Positions 43,119-52,524 of a stretch of 64,000 bases of DNA are shown piece by piece. The DNA comes from Nitrospira sp. (GTDB taxonomy: Bacteria; Nitrospirota; Nitrospiria; Nitrospirales; Nitrospiraceae), in assembly GCA_036984305.1 (NCBI GenBank), contig BQWY01000001.1, forward strand, positions 62,001-126,000. Direction: 5' to 3'. A program made the translations under genes and the position numbers. The notes under the pieces were generated by a model. The model did not search any database. It was not told where the DNA came from and saw only the letters and a program-made list of their open reading frames with translations. The first letter of the stretch is position 1; each line of letters opens with the position of its first letter.

Positions 43119-43850
43119 TCACTCCTGTCCGATCTCATAGATCAACGTCACCGTGGCCTCGACGTTGATCTCGCCGGAAAAGATCGGCGGTTCCCCGCCG
43201 CCGAATTCCATGGCCATCGCTGCCCGAGCGACCCGCGGGGCCGGTTGAACGACATGGCTTGCCTCGGTGATGCTGGTCAACCGGATCAATCGTACTTTCA
43301 AAGCCTCGCTGAGGGCCGTGGCTTTTGCGCGGGCCTTCGCCGCAGCCTGCTTCAAGGCGTCCAACTTTGCCTGTTGCTCGTCGCGAAGCGCCCAGTGCAG
43401 ACCCTGAAAGCGATTCGCTCCGGCTGTCAGTGCCTCCTCAATCACCACGCCCACCTGCTCGAGATTCCGCACCTCCACCGTGACGGTATTGCTCACCAGG
43501 TAGCCGATGATCTCCGGAGGAAGTGGTGGCGCGTCGCCAGAAGGTTTGGGCACCGACCGGTACTGCGGGGAGACGGTGAAGGAGGTCGTCTGGATCCGCT
43601 CGTTCTCGATGTGCAACGCCCGAAGCCGCTGCGTCACGCTCTGCATTGCCGTCTGATTCTGCCGCTGGGCCTCGTGAAGTGCCTTGTCGGCCGTCTCCAT
43701 GCCGAGGGTCACGAATGCCGTGTCGGGCTCGAGTGAGAGGTGGCCGGTCCCCGTCACGGTCAACCTTGGGCCCTCCGGTCTCGTGTCATCATCTGCCCGT
43801 GCGGCGATCGGAAGGGCGAGTAGTCCTACCAGCAATGTGACAATCACCAT
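43119..43850 (-). CDS. SIMPL domain (DUF541) periplasmic protein
   Basis: A 243-residue exported protein. A signal peptide (VIVTLLVGLLALPIAARA) is followed by a SIMPL domain: LTVTGTGHLSLEPDTAFVTL, QNQTAMQSVTQRLRAL, GYLVSNTVTVEVRNLE. These proteins form periplasmic rings and are linked to oxidative stress tolerance in some bacteria; the function is not settled. The ATG at 43850 has AAGGAG upstream. First core gene after the island. Confidence 0.88.
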   Translation of the reverse strand: MVIVTLLVGLLALPIAARADDDTRPEGPRLTVTGTGHLSLEPDTAFVTLGMETADKALHEAQRQNQTAMQSVTQRLRALHIENERIQTTSFTVSPQYRSVPKPSGDAPPLPPEIIGYLVSNTVTVEVRNLEQVGVVIEEALTAGANRFQGLHWALRDEQQAKLDALKQAAAKARAKATALSEALKVRLIRLTSITEASHVVQPAPRVARAAMAMEFGGGEPPIFSGEINVEATVTLIYEIGQE

Positions 43851-43895
43851 GTGCACTCCTTCCTCTCGTGAACCATTGGCGAAGGGATACATTAT

Positions 43896-44300
43896 TTATG
43901 ACCGTTCCCGTTCGATCGCCTGCGCGAAGATCACGGGTATGCTCTTCGGGTTGTTCTGATCCGTCACGACGACGATGCCGCGGATGCGAACCAGTTCGTT
44001 CTCGACGACCGGCTTCATCACATTCGGCCGGCACGCGCCGGTCGTGCCGACTCCGATGCTGCCGGACTTGTCGTGCAGTGTGAACGTTTGGCTGTCGTAG
44101 ACCGTGCCTCCTCCACAATTGCGTGTTCCACGATGAGCCGGCAACGTGCTGACGGCCCTGGCGCGGCCTTCGACCGTCACGACTGTGGCCCCATAGGTGG
44201 AAGGATGTTCAAGAATGGTTTTGATGGGCACATGATCGCCCGCCGAACCCGTCGAGGTCAGGCCAAGCCCAAGGCACCAGCATAGGAGGCTGCGTGCCAT
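43896..44300 (-). CDS. Exported hypothetical protein, OB-fold-like
   Basis: About 134 residues with a signal peptide (LLCWCLGLGLTSTGSAG). The mature part (TILEHPSTYGATVVTVEGRA, then NELVRIRGIVVV) has the look of an OB-fold nucleic-acid/ligand-binding domain seen in small periplasmic proteins. I chose the ATG directly before the signal peptide; the frame stays open to 44435. No ribosome site is evident. Not recognised further. Confidence 0.65.
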   Translation of the reverse strand: MARSLLCWCLGLGLTSTGSAGDHVPIKTILEHPSTYGATVVTVEGRARAVSTLPAHRGTRNCGGGTVYDSQTFTLHDKSGSIGVGTTGACRPNVMKPVVENELVRIRGIVVVTDQNNPKSIPVIFAQAIERERS

Positions 44301-44448
44301 GAGCGCCGTCGCGCGTGTTCCATAGCCTCGCCCGGGATCACCGTATCGCGAAAAGCCGTTCGGGGGAGGTCCTAGTGTGGGGCGCTCCCGCATTGGCATG
44401 AGTACCGGTGGGAAAGGAACCTTCACCTGACTCACCTTGAATCGCGTG

Positions 44449-44796
44449 TCAGTGCCACCCGCTCACCTCGTAACCTCGAGCCGAGAGACAGTGTTCCATT
44501 TCCTGACGATAAGCCGTTTGGGAAGGCCACACAGGGTGCGGCACGTCAACGGAACCCAACACCACCCCGGTCTCTGTCATGCTCAGAGGCGGAAGCCAGC
44601 GTGGTTGCATGCTGATCGGGGCGGCATTGGATACCGTCTGCCGGCAAAGACGAAGGTCTTCGGCGGGGTCGTAGCTGCCGGATCGGGTGAGTGCGGCCGA
44701 GGGTTCGATGATCGGTTGGGGACCCATGCGGGCACACGCACCCGCTCCAACCAGTAGGAGAAGTCCCAATGCGATCATGGAAGGACGAAGGGCCAT
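44449..44796 (-). CDS. Lipoprotein, hypothetical
   Basis: 115 residues with a lipoprotein signal (MIALGLLLLVGAGAC, lipid on the cysteine at residue 21). The mature part has three cysteines and no recognised domain; the end (AYRQEMEHCLSARGYEVSGW) resembles short outer-membrane lipoproteins with a conserved C-terminal Cys-x-RGY. Stand-alone gene. Confidence 0.7.
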   Translation of the reverse strand: MALRPSMIALGLLLLVGAGACARMGPQPIIEPSAALTRSGSYDPAEDLRLCRQTVSNAAPISMQPRWLPPLSMTETGVVLGSVDVPHPVWPSQTAYRQEMEHCLSARGYEVSGWH

Positions 44797-44921
44797 ACTT
44801 CAGCCTACGCTCCATTATAAGAGCGGCGCAAGGGAAGCCGTGGTGTCGGATGGTTACAGGTTCCTGCTTGGGCGGCAGATCGACTTACAGGGGCGCCTGC
44901 GACATTCATCTCGACTGCACA

Positions 44922-45950
44922 TCATGGTGTGGTCCTTCCGCCCTGGGGCGGGATGAAAGCTTCGTTGAGGTCGCTGAACGAGCCGCCGGGAGTCGGTCCA
45001 CCATCGAGCACATAAATCTGACCCTGCACCACAGCCGATCCTAAGCCGTGGCGACCGCTCGGCATCGGCGCCATCACCCGCCAAACGTCCTGCGCCGGAT
45101 CGTAGGCTTCATTTTCGCGAAACGTCCCATCTTCGCCTTCTCCACCGAACACGTAAATCTTGTCGTCCACCACCGAAGCCGTGATACCGCTCCGCGCGGT
45201 CGGCAGGTCCGCAACGCGGGTCCATTGATCGGTAGCGGGATCGTAAACTTCCGTGACGGACAGATTCCGATGGAAATCACCGTTCAGGCGCCCACCGATC
45301 GCATAGATCTTCCCTGAGACCGTTGCCGTGGCCAGATGATCGCGCGGCGTTGGCAGCGGTACGCGTGAGGTCCACACGTTCCGGTCTGGATCGTACACTT
45401 CCACCGCCGCGATATTCGTCGAGCGATCGTAACCGCCGATGGCATAGAGCTTCCCTTCGTGGACCGTCACCGATAGGGCGCCGCGACCTGTCGGCATGGG
45501 GGCGCGCTCGGCCCAGGTATCCGAGGCCGGATCATAGGCATAGACGGTTGCCATCGGGTGCCACACGTTGAGGCCGGACTGCCGGTACCCACCGATTACA
45601 TACAAGCGCCCGTCGACGACCCCGATCCCCACGTGATGGAGGCCCACCGGCATCGGAGCCTTGCTCCTCCATTGGTCAGCGACGGGATCGTAGACCTCGA
45701 CGGACGGCGTGATCGACAGGTTGAGCAGATTGCTCAGTCCGGGCTTTTCGAATCCGCCGACCACGTAGATGCTGTCGTGCACCGTCGCGGCGGCCACCTC
45801 CGTGCGCTTGGTCGGCGCGGACGTCGCCTGCCGCCATTGGCCGCGACCCGCATCAGCTTGCGCGAGGACTGTCGAGACTACCAGCCAAAGAAGGCAAAGA
45901 GCGGACACAATCGCTAGGACACCAGCGGCCTGTATCTCCCGTCGTGTCAT
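44922..45950 (-). CDS. Kelch-repeat protein
   Basis: 342 residues. An N-terminal membrane/signal helix (AGVLAIVSALCLLWLVVS) precedes six kelch repeats of the form YVVGGF...VEVYDPVADQWRSKAPMP, spaced about 48 residues, which form a six-bladed propeller outside the cytoplasmic membrane. Binding partner unknown. The in-frame ATG at 45971 is an alternative start: it lies five bases after a TATAAT box, so a leaderless transcript is conceivable. Confidence 0.85.
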   Translation of the reverse strand: MTRREIQAAGVLAIVSALCLLWLVVSTVLAQADAGRGQWRQATSAPTKRTEVAAATVHDSIYVVGGFEKPGLSNLLNLSITPSVEVYDPVADQWRSKAPMPVGLHHVGIGVVDGRLYVIGGYRQSGLNVWHPMATVYAYDPASDTWAERAPMPTGRGALSVTVHEGKLYAIGGYDRSTNIAAVEVYDPDRNVWTSRVPLPTPRDHLATATVSGKIYAIGGRLNGDFHRNLSVTEVYDPATDQWTRVADLPTARSGITASVVDDKIYVFGGEGEDGTFRENEAYDPAQDVWRVMAPMPSGRHGLGSAVVQGQIYVLDGGPTPGGSFSDLNEAFIPPQGGRTTP

Positions 45951-46220
45951 GTGTCGGAATGAGAGGTGCATGCAGCATTATACAGTCAACACGTTCAACC
46001 TGGGCAACATGGAGAGAGCGCGATCAGGTCAGGTCGGTCCAGTATCTGAAGGACTGAAGCCGGGATGTCTAGTATGATGGCGGGGATTGTAGACGTTATT
46101 CCGGCGGAGCGATTCAGGGAGCCGTTGTGTTTGCCGCCCTCACGGAGACGATGCACGCCATGGCGTTCAGGACAACGGATCGCCTCGACCCGTTCATACG
46201 GTAGAGGCATACAGGCCAAG

Positions 46221-47000
46221 CTAATACCACATTCTTCCTTCTAGTAACTCCTGGACGTTCGTGGCCTGTTGCAGTCTCTCAAATTCAACCAGGCGTTTAC
46301 CCATTTCGACGGCGGAGATCGCGGCATCGAAGGCGTCTTCGCTGCTGATCGCATCTTTGCGCTGTCCTTGCGTGAGAGACCTTTCATAGGCTTTAAGGTG
46401 TGCCTCACGGGCGGATGGGGACGACTTCTTCACCGAACCGGTGAAAAGTCGGGGATAGATCTCGACGACCAATGGCCAATTGGGTGGGTCGAAAGGCCAA
46501 ATCGAGCAACCGCCATCGTGAAGGCGCTTCAACATTGGCATGCCCCGGATCGAGCCAGTGCCGACTGCGCCGGCTCCGCCGATTTGGAAAATGGATTTCG
46601 GCCGACATCCTGATCCGTTACTCAAGGCCGCCAACTCTGTTTGACGGAAGCAGCCAGCTGATGAATGCCTTTTTCGTCCCGGCTTTCCCCAAAAGGGAAT
46701 CCGGCACTGCGTGAGCCACGTCTCTCCCTCGGCGGTGACGAGTTCCCACAAATCGTAGGCGGTCGCAGCTTTCACGCTCTCGCAAAATGGCCGAGGGAAT
46801 GAAAAAGCGAAATCCAATCCAACGACGAAGTTAGGATCTCGTGTTGCTGCCTCTAAGAGAAAGTCGGCGATCTCCTCTCGACTCCTCCCATTCTCTAGTC
46901 GCACGAGCCGGGACGCGGCTCCCTCGCCAAGCCAGATTTTACTTCTGGCATGACGTTGATCCCCAGACCAGTCGATCGCGAATACTCGGGATGGAGCCAC
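46221..47000 (-). CDS. DUF429 family protein
   Basis: 259 residues. The N-terminus VFAIDWSGDQ and the block VVGLDFAFSFPRPFCES are typical of DUF429, which has an RNase H-like fold and may be a nuclease. EDAFDAAISAVEM near the C-terminus supplies another conserved acidic pair. It ends a possible two-gene unit with pssA, which lies four bases upstream on the same strand. Substrate unknown. Confidence 0.8.
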   Translation of the reverse strand: MAPSRVFAIDWSGDQRHARSKIWLGEGAASRLVRLENGRSREEIADFLLEAATRDPNFVVGLDFAFSFPRPFCESVKAATAYDLWELVTAEGETWLTQCRIPFWGKPGRKRHSSAGCFRQTELAALSNGSGCRPKSIFQIGGAGAVGTGSIRGMPMLKRLHDGGCSIWPFDPPNWPLVVEIYPRLFTGSVKKSSPSAREAHLKAYERSLTQGQRKDAISSEDAFDAAISAVEMGKRLVEFERLQQATNVQELLEGRMWY

Positions 47001-47004
47001 GGCG

Positions 47005-47643
47005 CTACAGTTTAGGGATGTGGAGCGTTTTGCTGATCATGAGGCTGCCGGAGAGCACGTAGAGTAACGACAGAGCGTGTATATCCCAAGGACCGACAGT
47101 CCACATTCCGCCGTACAATTGTTCTCCGAGCCGCCCCTGCCATGCGGCGACGGCGAGCGCGCCGGTCAGCACCACCGTCGTGGGAATGGGGGTGCCTTCG
47201 AAATAGGCCACCTTGTCGCTGCCCTCCGAGAGTCGCTGGGCGGTCACGTTGTACCGGGCCAGGCGGCTCACTCCGCAGCAGATGAAATAGAGTAGCGCCA
47301 GCCAATCCCAGCCAGCCCGCAGACCGGCGGCGAATCCGAGCACGGCCGGCGTCACTCCGAAGGAAATAATATCCGCCAGCGAGTCCAATTCTCGGCCGAG
47401 TGCCGATTGTTCGTGGCGCCAGCGGGCAACCCGTCCATCGAGCCAGTCGAAGAGCAGCGCGGCCGGGGTCAGGGTCACAGCGGCGAAAAAATGATTCGGC
47501 GCGTGGCTGCTCATGTACAGCATGCTGAAGAACACGGCGGCAAGTCCACAGGCAGCATTGGCCAACGTCAACACGTCGGCCAGGTGAAACTCGCGGATCA
47601 TTGAAAAGTGTCGCGGAGGTGTGGCGGCCACGGCAGAACCCAT
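47005..47643 (-). CDS. pssA: CDP-diacylglycerol-serine O-phosphatidyltransferase
   Basis: A 212-residue integral membrane enzyme that makes phosphatidylserine, the precursor of phosphatidylethanolamine. The CDP-alcohol phosphatidyltransferase motif DG-x2-AR-x8-G-x3-D-x3-D is perfect (DWLDGRVARW, then ALGRELDSLAD). The rest has about six hydrophobic helices. The early block LADVLTLANAACGLAAVFF is typical of PssA. The start may be the ATG at 47601 instead. No psd gene is adjacent in the window. Confidence 0.92.
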   Translation of the reverse strand: MGSAVAATPPRHFSMIREFHLADVLTLANAACGLAAVFFSMLYMSSHAPNHFFAAVTLTPAALLFDWLDGRVARWRHEQSALGRELDSLADIISFGVTPAVLGFAAGLRAGWDWLALLYFICCGVSRLARYNVTAQRLSEGSDKVAYFEGTPIPTTVVLTGALAVAAWQGRLGEQLYGGMWTVGPWDIHALSLLYVLSGSLMISKTLHIPKL

Positions 47644-47912
47644 CGACGCGGCATGGTCTTGATTCGCCAGTGTGGCAGCCTAGTCTTCCTGGTTCAAGGC
47701 GTCATTCCAGGGAGCGCAGCCAACGATTCAGCGTGTAGACAAACCGGAATGAGGTCTCGCGCCGGCATGTCCCGGGCTTGAACTGGAGTCACAGATCATG
47801 TGCGAGGTCCGACAGCGTCACGCTGCAGCAGACTGGTGTTCAAGTGGCCCGTTTCGGTGCGATTGACAGGGCAGCGTAGATCCCCGTAGGCTTGGGACGA
47901 AGGAGGTGCTCC

Positions 47913-48206
47913 ATGAGGATCTGGCTTGTTCTGATGTTCGCCATGTTGCCCCTGCTCGCCGAGGCCGCTCCCTCCGAGGGGCAGGGATCGACCGCGTCCC
48001 ACGAGGTGAAAGGTGATGTGTTGTACTGGGAGGGAGAAGAGGTCATCGTCAAGGAGATGTCGGGCAACCAGGTCCGGGTGCACGTGGGGCCTGACACGAA
48101 AATCGAAGGCGTTGCCGGCGGCCGCTTGAAGAGCGGCGATAAGGTGGTCGCCACGGTAAACGGAGAGGGGCATGCCCAGTCCATTGTTTTACAGATTCCC
48201 AAATAA
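47913..48206 (+). CDS. Small exported protein
   Basis: 97 residues with a signal peptide (IWLVLMFAMLPLLAEA). The mature part, VKGDVLYWEGEEVIVKE then RVHVGPDTKIEG and LKSGDKVVATVNGEGHA, looks like a small beta-barrel of the PRC/DUF5666 type found in periplasmic proteins. The start has a strong AAGGAGG site. Function unknown. Confidence 0.75.
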   Translation: MRIWLVLMFAMLPLLAEAAPSEGQGSTASHEVKGDVLYWEGEEVIVKEMSGNQVRVHVGPDTKIEGVAGGRLKSGDKVVATVNGEGHAQSIVLQIPK

Positions 48207-48576
48207 CGGCACCGGCATGTTGCGATCAGAGTGATTGGGATGTGACTAGAATCAACGATCCGGTCGCCTCCCGGCGGCGCTGCCCGTCTCCCCTAACCGG
48301 GTTCGTGTAAGGCTCCCTGAAGGGGTTGTGTCCTTGTCGCGGGTCCACACGCGCACCGTCCGATCTTTCACCATCTCGCCGGTCCGCAGATCCCGCAGAG
48401 CCTAGCCGAAACGAGTTGTTGGCCGATGTTCGGTTGCTTGCTCCGTGCGCCGTTACAACCGGGCTCGTATGGATGAACGATCTCTGCGAACTGGCCCCGC
48501 CCATCATATCGTTCGCCTTGCGACATGCGCTGCTGTGTCTCTGTCTGCGAGGCGCCGTCTGAGTGAGCAAATCAAT
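48207..48576. other. Intergenic region before the DUF4832 gene
   Basis: About 370 bases. The frame of the next gene is open from 48445, but that extension has no protein character. No RNA gene is seen. Confidence 0.4.
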
Positions 48577-49986
48577 ATGTCCTATGTCCGAGCGCTTGGA
48601 ATACAACTTCTCGTTCTCACCCTCACCGCACTGTCAGTCTCCTGCGTCACGGCCGACTCTAGCGCGACCAGGACCGACACGTCTGAGTCATACGCAAAGA
48701 CTGTGCACCCAGTCGAAACCGACGACCTTCTCTTCAACCCCGGCATGGGCATGGCCGATTTTCATTTTGGATTCGGTCATCCCCCGAACGTGCCTGAGGA
48801 ATACCCGCCATCGACCGTGGCCTATTTTCGATGGACGTGGGCCGATCTCGAACCCGAGGACGGCCGCTATGCATTTGATTTTGTGGACGGCATCATTGCT
48901 CAGGCCAAGGAGAAGGGCGAGACCCTCGCCTTTCGTATCGTGACGGAATATGAAAAGGGGACACCGGCCTGGCTGCTCGATAAGGGCATCGAGTCATTCA
49001 AAGAGACGGACGGGACGTTCCCCGATTATAACAATCCCACGTTCCTCGACTATCACGATCGTCTCATCAAGGCGTTTGGCACCCGCTACAACGGCTCGCC
49101 GGATATCGATCACATCGACATCGGGTCGGTCGGCTGTTGGGGGGAATGGAACACGGCGTGCTGTCTAAAGGAACAAGTGCCTCAATGCCAGGCGCTCTTC
49201 CCGACGAAAGAAAACCAGCGCCGGATTACGGAAGCCTACTTCGCGGCCTTTCCCGACACCCCGTTGGTCTCTCTGCACGGGGGCCTGTTGCGGTATGGAT
49301 CGGAGAAGGGGGCGGGATGGCGTGGAGACTGTTTTGGTGACTACGGCTACTTCACTCCAACGTGGAATCACATGGAGGACGCCTACGAACCTGTCCTCAA
49401 GGATCCCGTGATCGCTGACGCCTGGAAGCACGGCCCCGTTCAATTCGAAGTATGCGGAGTCGTTCAGGACTGGTACGACAAAGGCTTCGATCTCGATCGA
49501 ATTCTTCAAAAGGGGTTGGACTGGCATGTCTCGGTCTTGAACGCGAAGTCGTCGCCCATTCCCCAGGAGTGGCGTGCGCAGTTCGATGCGTTTCTCAAGA
49601 AGGTTGGCTATCGGATAGTCCTTCGCGAGATCGCGCATCCAGCCCGCCTGAACGCTGGAGACACACTTGTGCTTCGTTCGCGGTGGGACAATGTCGGAGT
49701 GGCGCCGATCTATCACCCCTGGCCTTTGGCCTATCGCCTGCGATCCGCTGCCGGTCAGGTCGTGGCGCAGTGGACAAGTCAATCTGACCTGAAGCGTTGG
49801 CTTCCGGGAGTCCGGCAATCCGTCGAAGATCGCGTGGTGTTGCCGAAGACACTGGCGTCGGGCAGTTACATGCTGGAGGTCGCGATCCTCGATCAGGCTG
49901 CTTTCAAACCTTACGTACGACTGGCCATTGAAGGTCGGCAATTGGATGGATGGTTTACGGTCTCGCGTATCGATATTCTCCCGTGA
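48577..49986 (+). CDS. DUF4832 family exported protein
   Basis: 469 residues. A lipoprotein-like signal (LLVLTLTALSVSC) is followed by a TIM-barrel-like region as in glycoside hydrolases: LLFNPGMGMADFHF, YFRWTWADLEPEDGRY, IGSVGCWGEWN. The C-terminal part (IAHPARLNAGDTLVLRSRWD) is the DUF4832 beta domain. It is probably a carbohydrate-binding or -cleaving lipoprotein; the activity is unproven. The ATG at 48577 is just before the signal peptide. Confidence 0.82.
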   Translation: MSYVRALGIQLLVLTLTALSVSCVTADSSATRTDTSESYAKTVHPVETDDLLFNPGMGMADFHFGFGHPPNVPEEYPPSTVAYFRWTWADLEPEDGRYAFDFVDGIIAQAKEKGETLAFRIVTEYEKGTPAWLLDKGIESFKETDGTFPDYNNPTFLDYHDRLIKAFGTRYNGSPDIDHIDIGSVGCWGEWNTACCLKEQVPQCQALFPTKENQRRITEAYFAAFPDTPLVSLHGGLLRYGSEKGAGWRGDCFGDYGYFTPTWNHMEDAYEPVLKDPVIADAWKHGPVQFEVCGVVQDWYDKGFDLDRILQKGLDWHVSVLNAKSSPIPQEWRAQFDAFLKKVGYRIVLREIAHPARLNAGDTLVLRSRWDNVGVAPIYHPWPLAYRLRSAAGQVVAQWTSQSDLKRWLPGVRQSVEDRVVLPKTLASGSYMLEVAILDQAAFKPYVRLAIEGRQLDGWFTVSRIDILP

Positions 49987-50026
49987 CCGGAGGATTGACC
50001 TGACCCGGATGCCGTCCGGTCCTCCG
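49986..50026. terminator. Possible bidirectional terminator hairpin
   Basis: CGGAGGA (49988-49994) can pair with TCCTCCG (50020-50026), with an inner CCGGA/TCCGG stem. It lies exactly between two converging genes. There is no T run, so it is only a candidate. Confidence 0.35.
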
Positions 50027-50029
50027 TGT

Positions 50030-50953
50030 CTATCGGGAGGAGGGACTGCGGGCTGGAAGCAAACGATCGAGCAACCGATCTAGCGAATCCATATTGTCCA
50101 ATAGCACCACGTTGCGCATCTCGCCCCAATCCCCTGCGGTCTCGATGCCCAGCCCACCGATTCCTACGGGACAAAGCGGCGCCACTTCTTCTTCGATCGA
50201 TTGGAGGAGTTGCCTAAGTTCGTTCCCTTGTGTGGCCAACGTCAAGGAGAGCAAGACTAACACCGGCTCCACAGCGCGGCAAAGGCCCGCGAGATCCTCG
50301 ATCGGTGTATCGCCCCCCAGGTAAATCACTCGGCATCCGCGGACAGCGCAGTGATACGCCACGGTCAGGGCACCTAACTCATGCGTCTCGTTCGGGGGAC
50401 AGGCCACGATGACTTTGGGGCCGTGGTCCGCAATGGGCAGTTGGTTGATCACCGAGAAGAGTTTTTGCTGCACCAGCTTGCTGACGTAGTGCTCGACCGC
50501 AATGCTGAGCCGGGCGGCATGCCATAGTTCTCCGACGCGTTCTTGGAGAGGAATGAGGATTCCGTGAAGCGCCTCCTCGAACGGTACGATCGCCACCGCA
50601 CCGTTGAGTCGCCGTTCGAAGGCCGTCTTATCGAGCGGATCTAGACAGGCCACTAATTCATCGAGCAATCGCACAAAAGGATTGTGTTCGGCAATGCGCG
50701 CGGGAGAGGTGACGACGCGCGCCCGCTGAAGCAAATCGTCGCGCCCCTGAGCCGCGAGTTCGCCGATGGATGCCCCCTTGTCCAGTTCCTGCTTGAGATA
50801 GCGAAGCAGCATGACATCGTCGTCCGAATAGTTTCGGTACCGGTTGGCACCTCGAATAGGCTGCAGTAGTCCATACCTGCGTTCCCATATACGGATCACA
50901 TCTTTCGTCAGGCCAGTCAACTTCGCAACTCTATGAATTCTATGAGTATTCAT
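50030..50953 (-). CDS. carH: CarH/LitR-type MerR regulator with B12-binding domain
   Basis: 307 residues. The MerR HTH is at the N-terminus (HRVAKLTGLTKDVIRIWERR). The helical bundle carries the W-x9-EH signature (Trp144, Glu154-His155), and the Rossmann B12 domain has E-x-H-x-x-G (Glu189, His191, Gly194) and LGGDTP. In known CarH proteins adenosylcobalamin makes a DNA-bound tetramer in the dark and light breaks it. A photolyase operon reads away from it, with operators between, so the same light switch is likely here. The ATG at 50953 lies within the leftmost operator copy. Confidence 0.93.
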   Translation of the reverse strand: MNTHRIHRVAKLTGLTKDVIRIWERRYGLLQPIRGANRYRNYSDDDVMLLRYLKQELDKGASIGELAAQGRDDLLQRARVVTSPARIAEHNPFVRLLDELVACLDPLDKTAFERRLNGAVAIVPFEEALHGILIPLQERVGELWHAARLSIAVEHYVSKLVQQKLFSVINQLPIADHGPKVIVACPPNETHELGALTVAYHCAVRGCRVIYLGGDTPIEDLAGLCRAVEPVLVLLSLTLATQGNELRQLLQSIEEEVAPLCPVGIGGLGIETAGDWGEMRNVVLLDNMDSLDRLLDRLLPARSPSSR

Positions 50954-51065
50954 TGGATATAGCCTAAAGAGTACCACATAATGTCCAATGTTTGTTGAAT
51001 ATTTTCTTAAATAACTATTGACACATTGGACATACTGCGCGTATATTCCTTTATAACATTGGACA
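50951..51065. promoter_or_regulatory. Array of four CATTGGACAT-type operators (CarH sites)
   Basis: Copies: CATTGGATAT (50951-50960), ATGTCCAATG (50981-50990, inverted), CATTGGACAT (51024-51033) and CATTGGACA (51057-51065). They fill the region between carH and the divergent operon and overlap both the carH start and the operon promoter. Repression of both genes by CarH is inferred. Confidence 0.8.
51018..51047 (+). promoter_or_regulatory. Sigma70-type promoter of the light operon
   Basis: A perfect -35 box TTGACA (51018-51023) and -10 box TATATT (51042-51047), 18 bases apart. A CATTGGACAT operator fills the spacer and another follows the -10, so a bound repressor would block RNA polymerase. 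Confidence 0.8.
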
Positions 51066-51095
51066 AACACTGGTCATAAGGGAGGAAGAAAAGCG

Positions 51096-51401
51096 ATGCA
51101 TGGAGTCATTACAAAGAAACAACCCGAGCTGAGCTTCAACAGACGCGACTCCGGCCGCTCGGTGCTAACGCCGACTTGCTTGCGCTGCGGCGGCTTCTTG
51201 GTGGTGGAGCACTGGACAGATCTCCTGTCGACCGCCGCCGACCCGGACTCTTGCGCAATGCGCTGCGTGCAGTGCGGGGATGTGATTGACGCAGTGATCT
51301 TACGACATCGACAGATTCAAAACAGGCTCAAGCCCTCCAGTACAACGGCCGCCTGCACGAAGATGGCGTTCGTGGGAGTCGAGACGGCCACGGGCTCGTA
51401 A
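51096..51401 (+). CDS. Small zinc-finger-like protein
   Basis: 101 residues with two cysteine pairs (PTCLRCGGFL and MRCVQCGDVID), which should hold one zinc ion. It is the first gene behind the CarH-controlled promoter; a GGAGG site lies ten bases before the ATG. It may be a regulator or a small RNA/DNA-binding protein; not recognised. Confidence 0.8.
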   Translation: MHGVITKKQPELSFNRRDSGRSVLTPTCLRCGGFLVVEHWTDLLSTAADPDSCAMRCVQCGDVIDAVILRHRQIQNRLKPSSTTAACTKMAFVGVETATGS

Positions 51402-51480
51402 GGGCGGGATGTTCGGCTGGAAATGCGATGACGAAGGACGCAGAGCATTCATCTTCAACTAACAAGGGAGGAAGTCAGCC

Positions 51481-52440
51481 ATGCGGAGGACACACATTCT
51501 ATACGGCGCAGCCATCGGCATCGGCGTAGTGATGGGATTGGGATCTGGACCTGTTTTGGCGGCAACGGCGGGCCATGACAACATGGTGAACATTCCTGGC
51601 GGCGAATTTGTGATGGGGAGCCATGAACACTCGGATGAGCCGACCCACAAAGTGGTGTTGGACTCGTTCTTGATCGACATCTACGAAACCTCAAACGTGC
51701 GGTTCAAAGAATTCATGAAGGCAACGGGTCATCCGGCCCCAGCGTACTGGGATGACCCACGGTTGAATAAGCCGACTCAGCCCGTCGTGGGGGTGAGTTG
51801 GAACGACGCTGCGGCCTTCTGCAAGTGGGAGGGGAAGCGGCTCCCGACAGAAGCTGAATGGGAGCGGGCGGCGAAAGGACCATCGGGGGACTCGCATTAC
51901 CCCTGGGGTCACTCACTCGATCCGAAGAAAGCCAACTACGGACAAAATGTCGGGCACACGCAGCCAGTGGACTCATATCCCGAGGGAGTCAGCGGCTTCG
52001 GAGTCTATAACATGGCTGGCAATGTCTTCGAGTGGGTGTCCGATTGGTACGAGCCCAAATATTATAAGGACAGCCCGGCGCTAAACCCACAGGGGCCGAA
52101 CAAGGGCTACAACTTCGCCAATCAAGGACCGGTCAAAGTCCTCCGAGGCGGGTCATGGCTCGCGCCTGAAACATCCCTACACACGAGTCACCGGTTCTGG
52201 AATCAACCGGACAACAACTCCTATGGCGTGGGATTGGGATTCCGCTGCGCCAAATCGGCAGCGCCCATCGTCGAACACGATCAAACCGGTCGCGACGCCT
52301 TCATTCATGCTCTGATCAGCATGGGCATCGAAAAGTATGCAGACGCCATGGTCTCGATCGAGCAGGCTCTGAAGGTGGATCCGAAGAACGAGGAGTACCT
52401 GGCGACGAAAGCGTTGATTCGGAAGAACCTGAAGAAGTAG
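51481..52440 (+). CDS. Secreted FGE/SUMF1-fold protein 1
   Basis: 319 residues. A signal peptide (AIGIGVVMGLGSGPVLAA) precedes an FGE-sulfatase domain: IPGGEFVMGSHEHSDEP, RLPTEAEWERAAKG, NMAGNVFEWVSDWY, VLRGGSW, LGFRCAKS. The two cysteines that catalyse formylglycine formation are missing (LAPETSLHTSHRFW stands there), so it is probably not a true FGE. A short helical TPR-like tail (MGIEKYADAMVSIEQALKV) follows. A GGGAGGAAG site precedes the ATG. It is paralogous to the next gene. Confidence 0.88.
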   Translation: MRRTHILYGAAIGIGVVMGLGSGPVLAATAGHDNMVNIPGGEFVMGSHEHSDEPTHKVVLDSFLIDIYETSNVRFKEFMKATGHPAPAYWDDPRLNKPTQPVVGVSWNDAAAFCKWEGKRLPTEAEWERAAKGPSGDSHYPWGHSLDPKKANYGQNVGHTQPVDSYPEGVSGFGVYNMAGNVFEWVSDWYEPKYYKDSPALNPQGPNKGYNFANQGPVKVLRGGSWLAPETSLHTSHRFWNQPDNNSYGVGLGFRCAKSAAPIVEHDQTGRDAFIHALISMGIEKYADAMVSIEQALKVDPKNEEYLATKALIRKNLKK

Positions 52441-52524
52441 CCGGATGTTCTCACGGTCGCCGGTTTCGACCGGCGGCCGTGGGACGATGTCCACACCCAG
52501 CAGGTCGAATGAGAGGAGGTAATC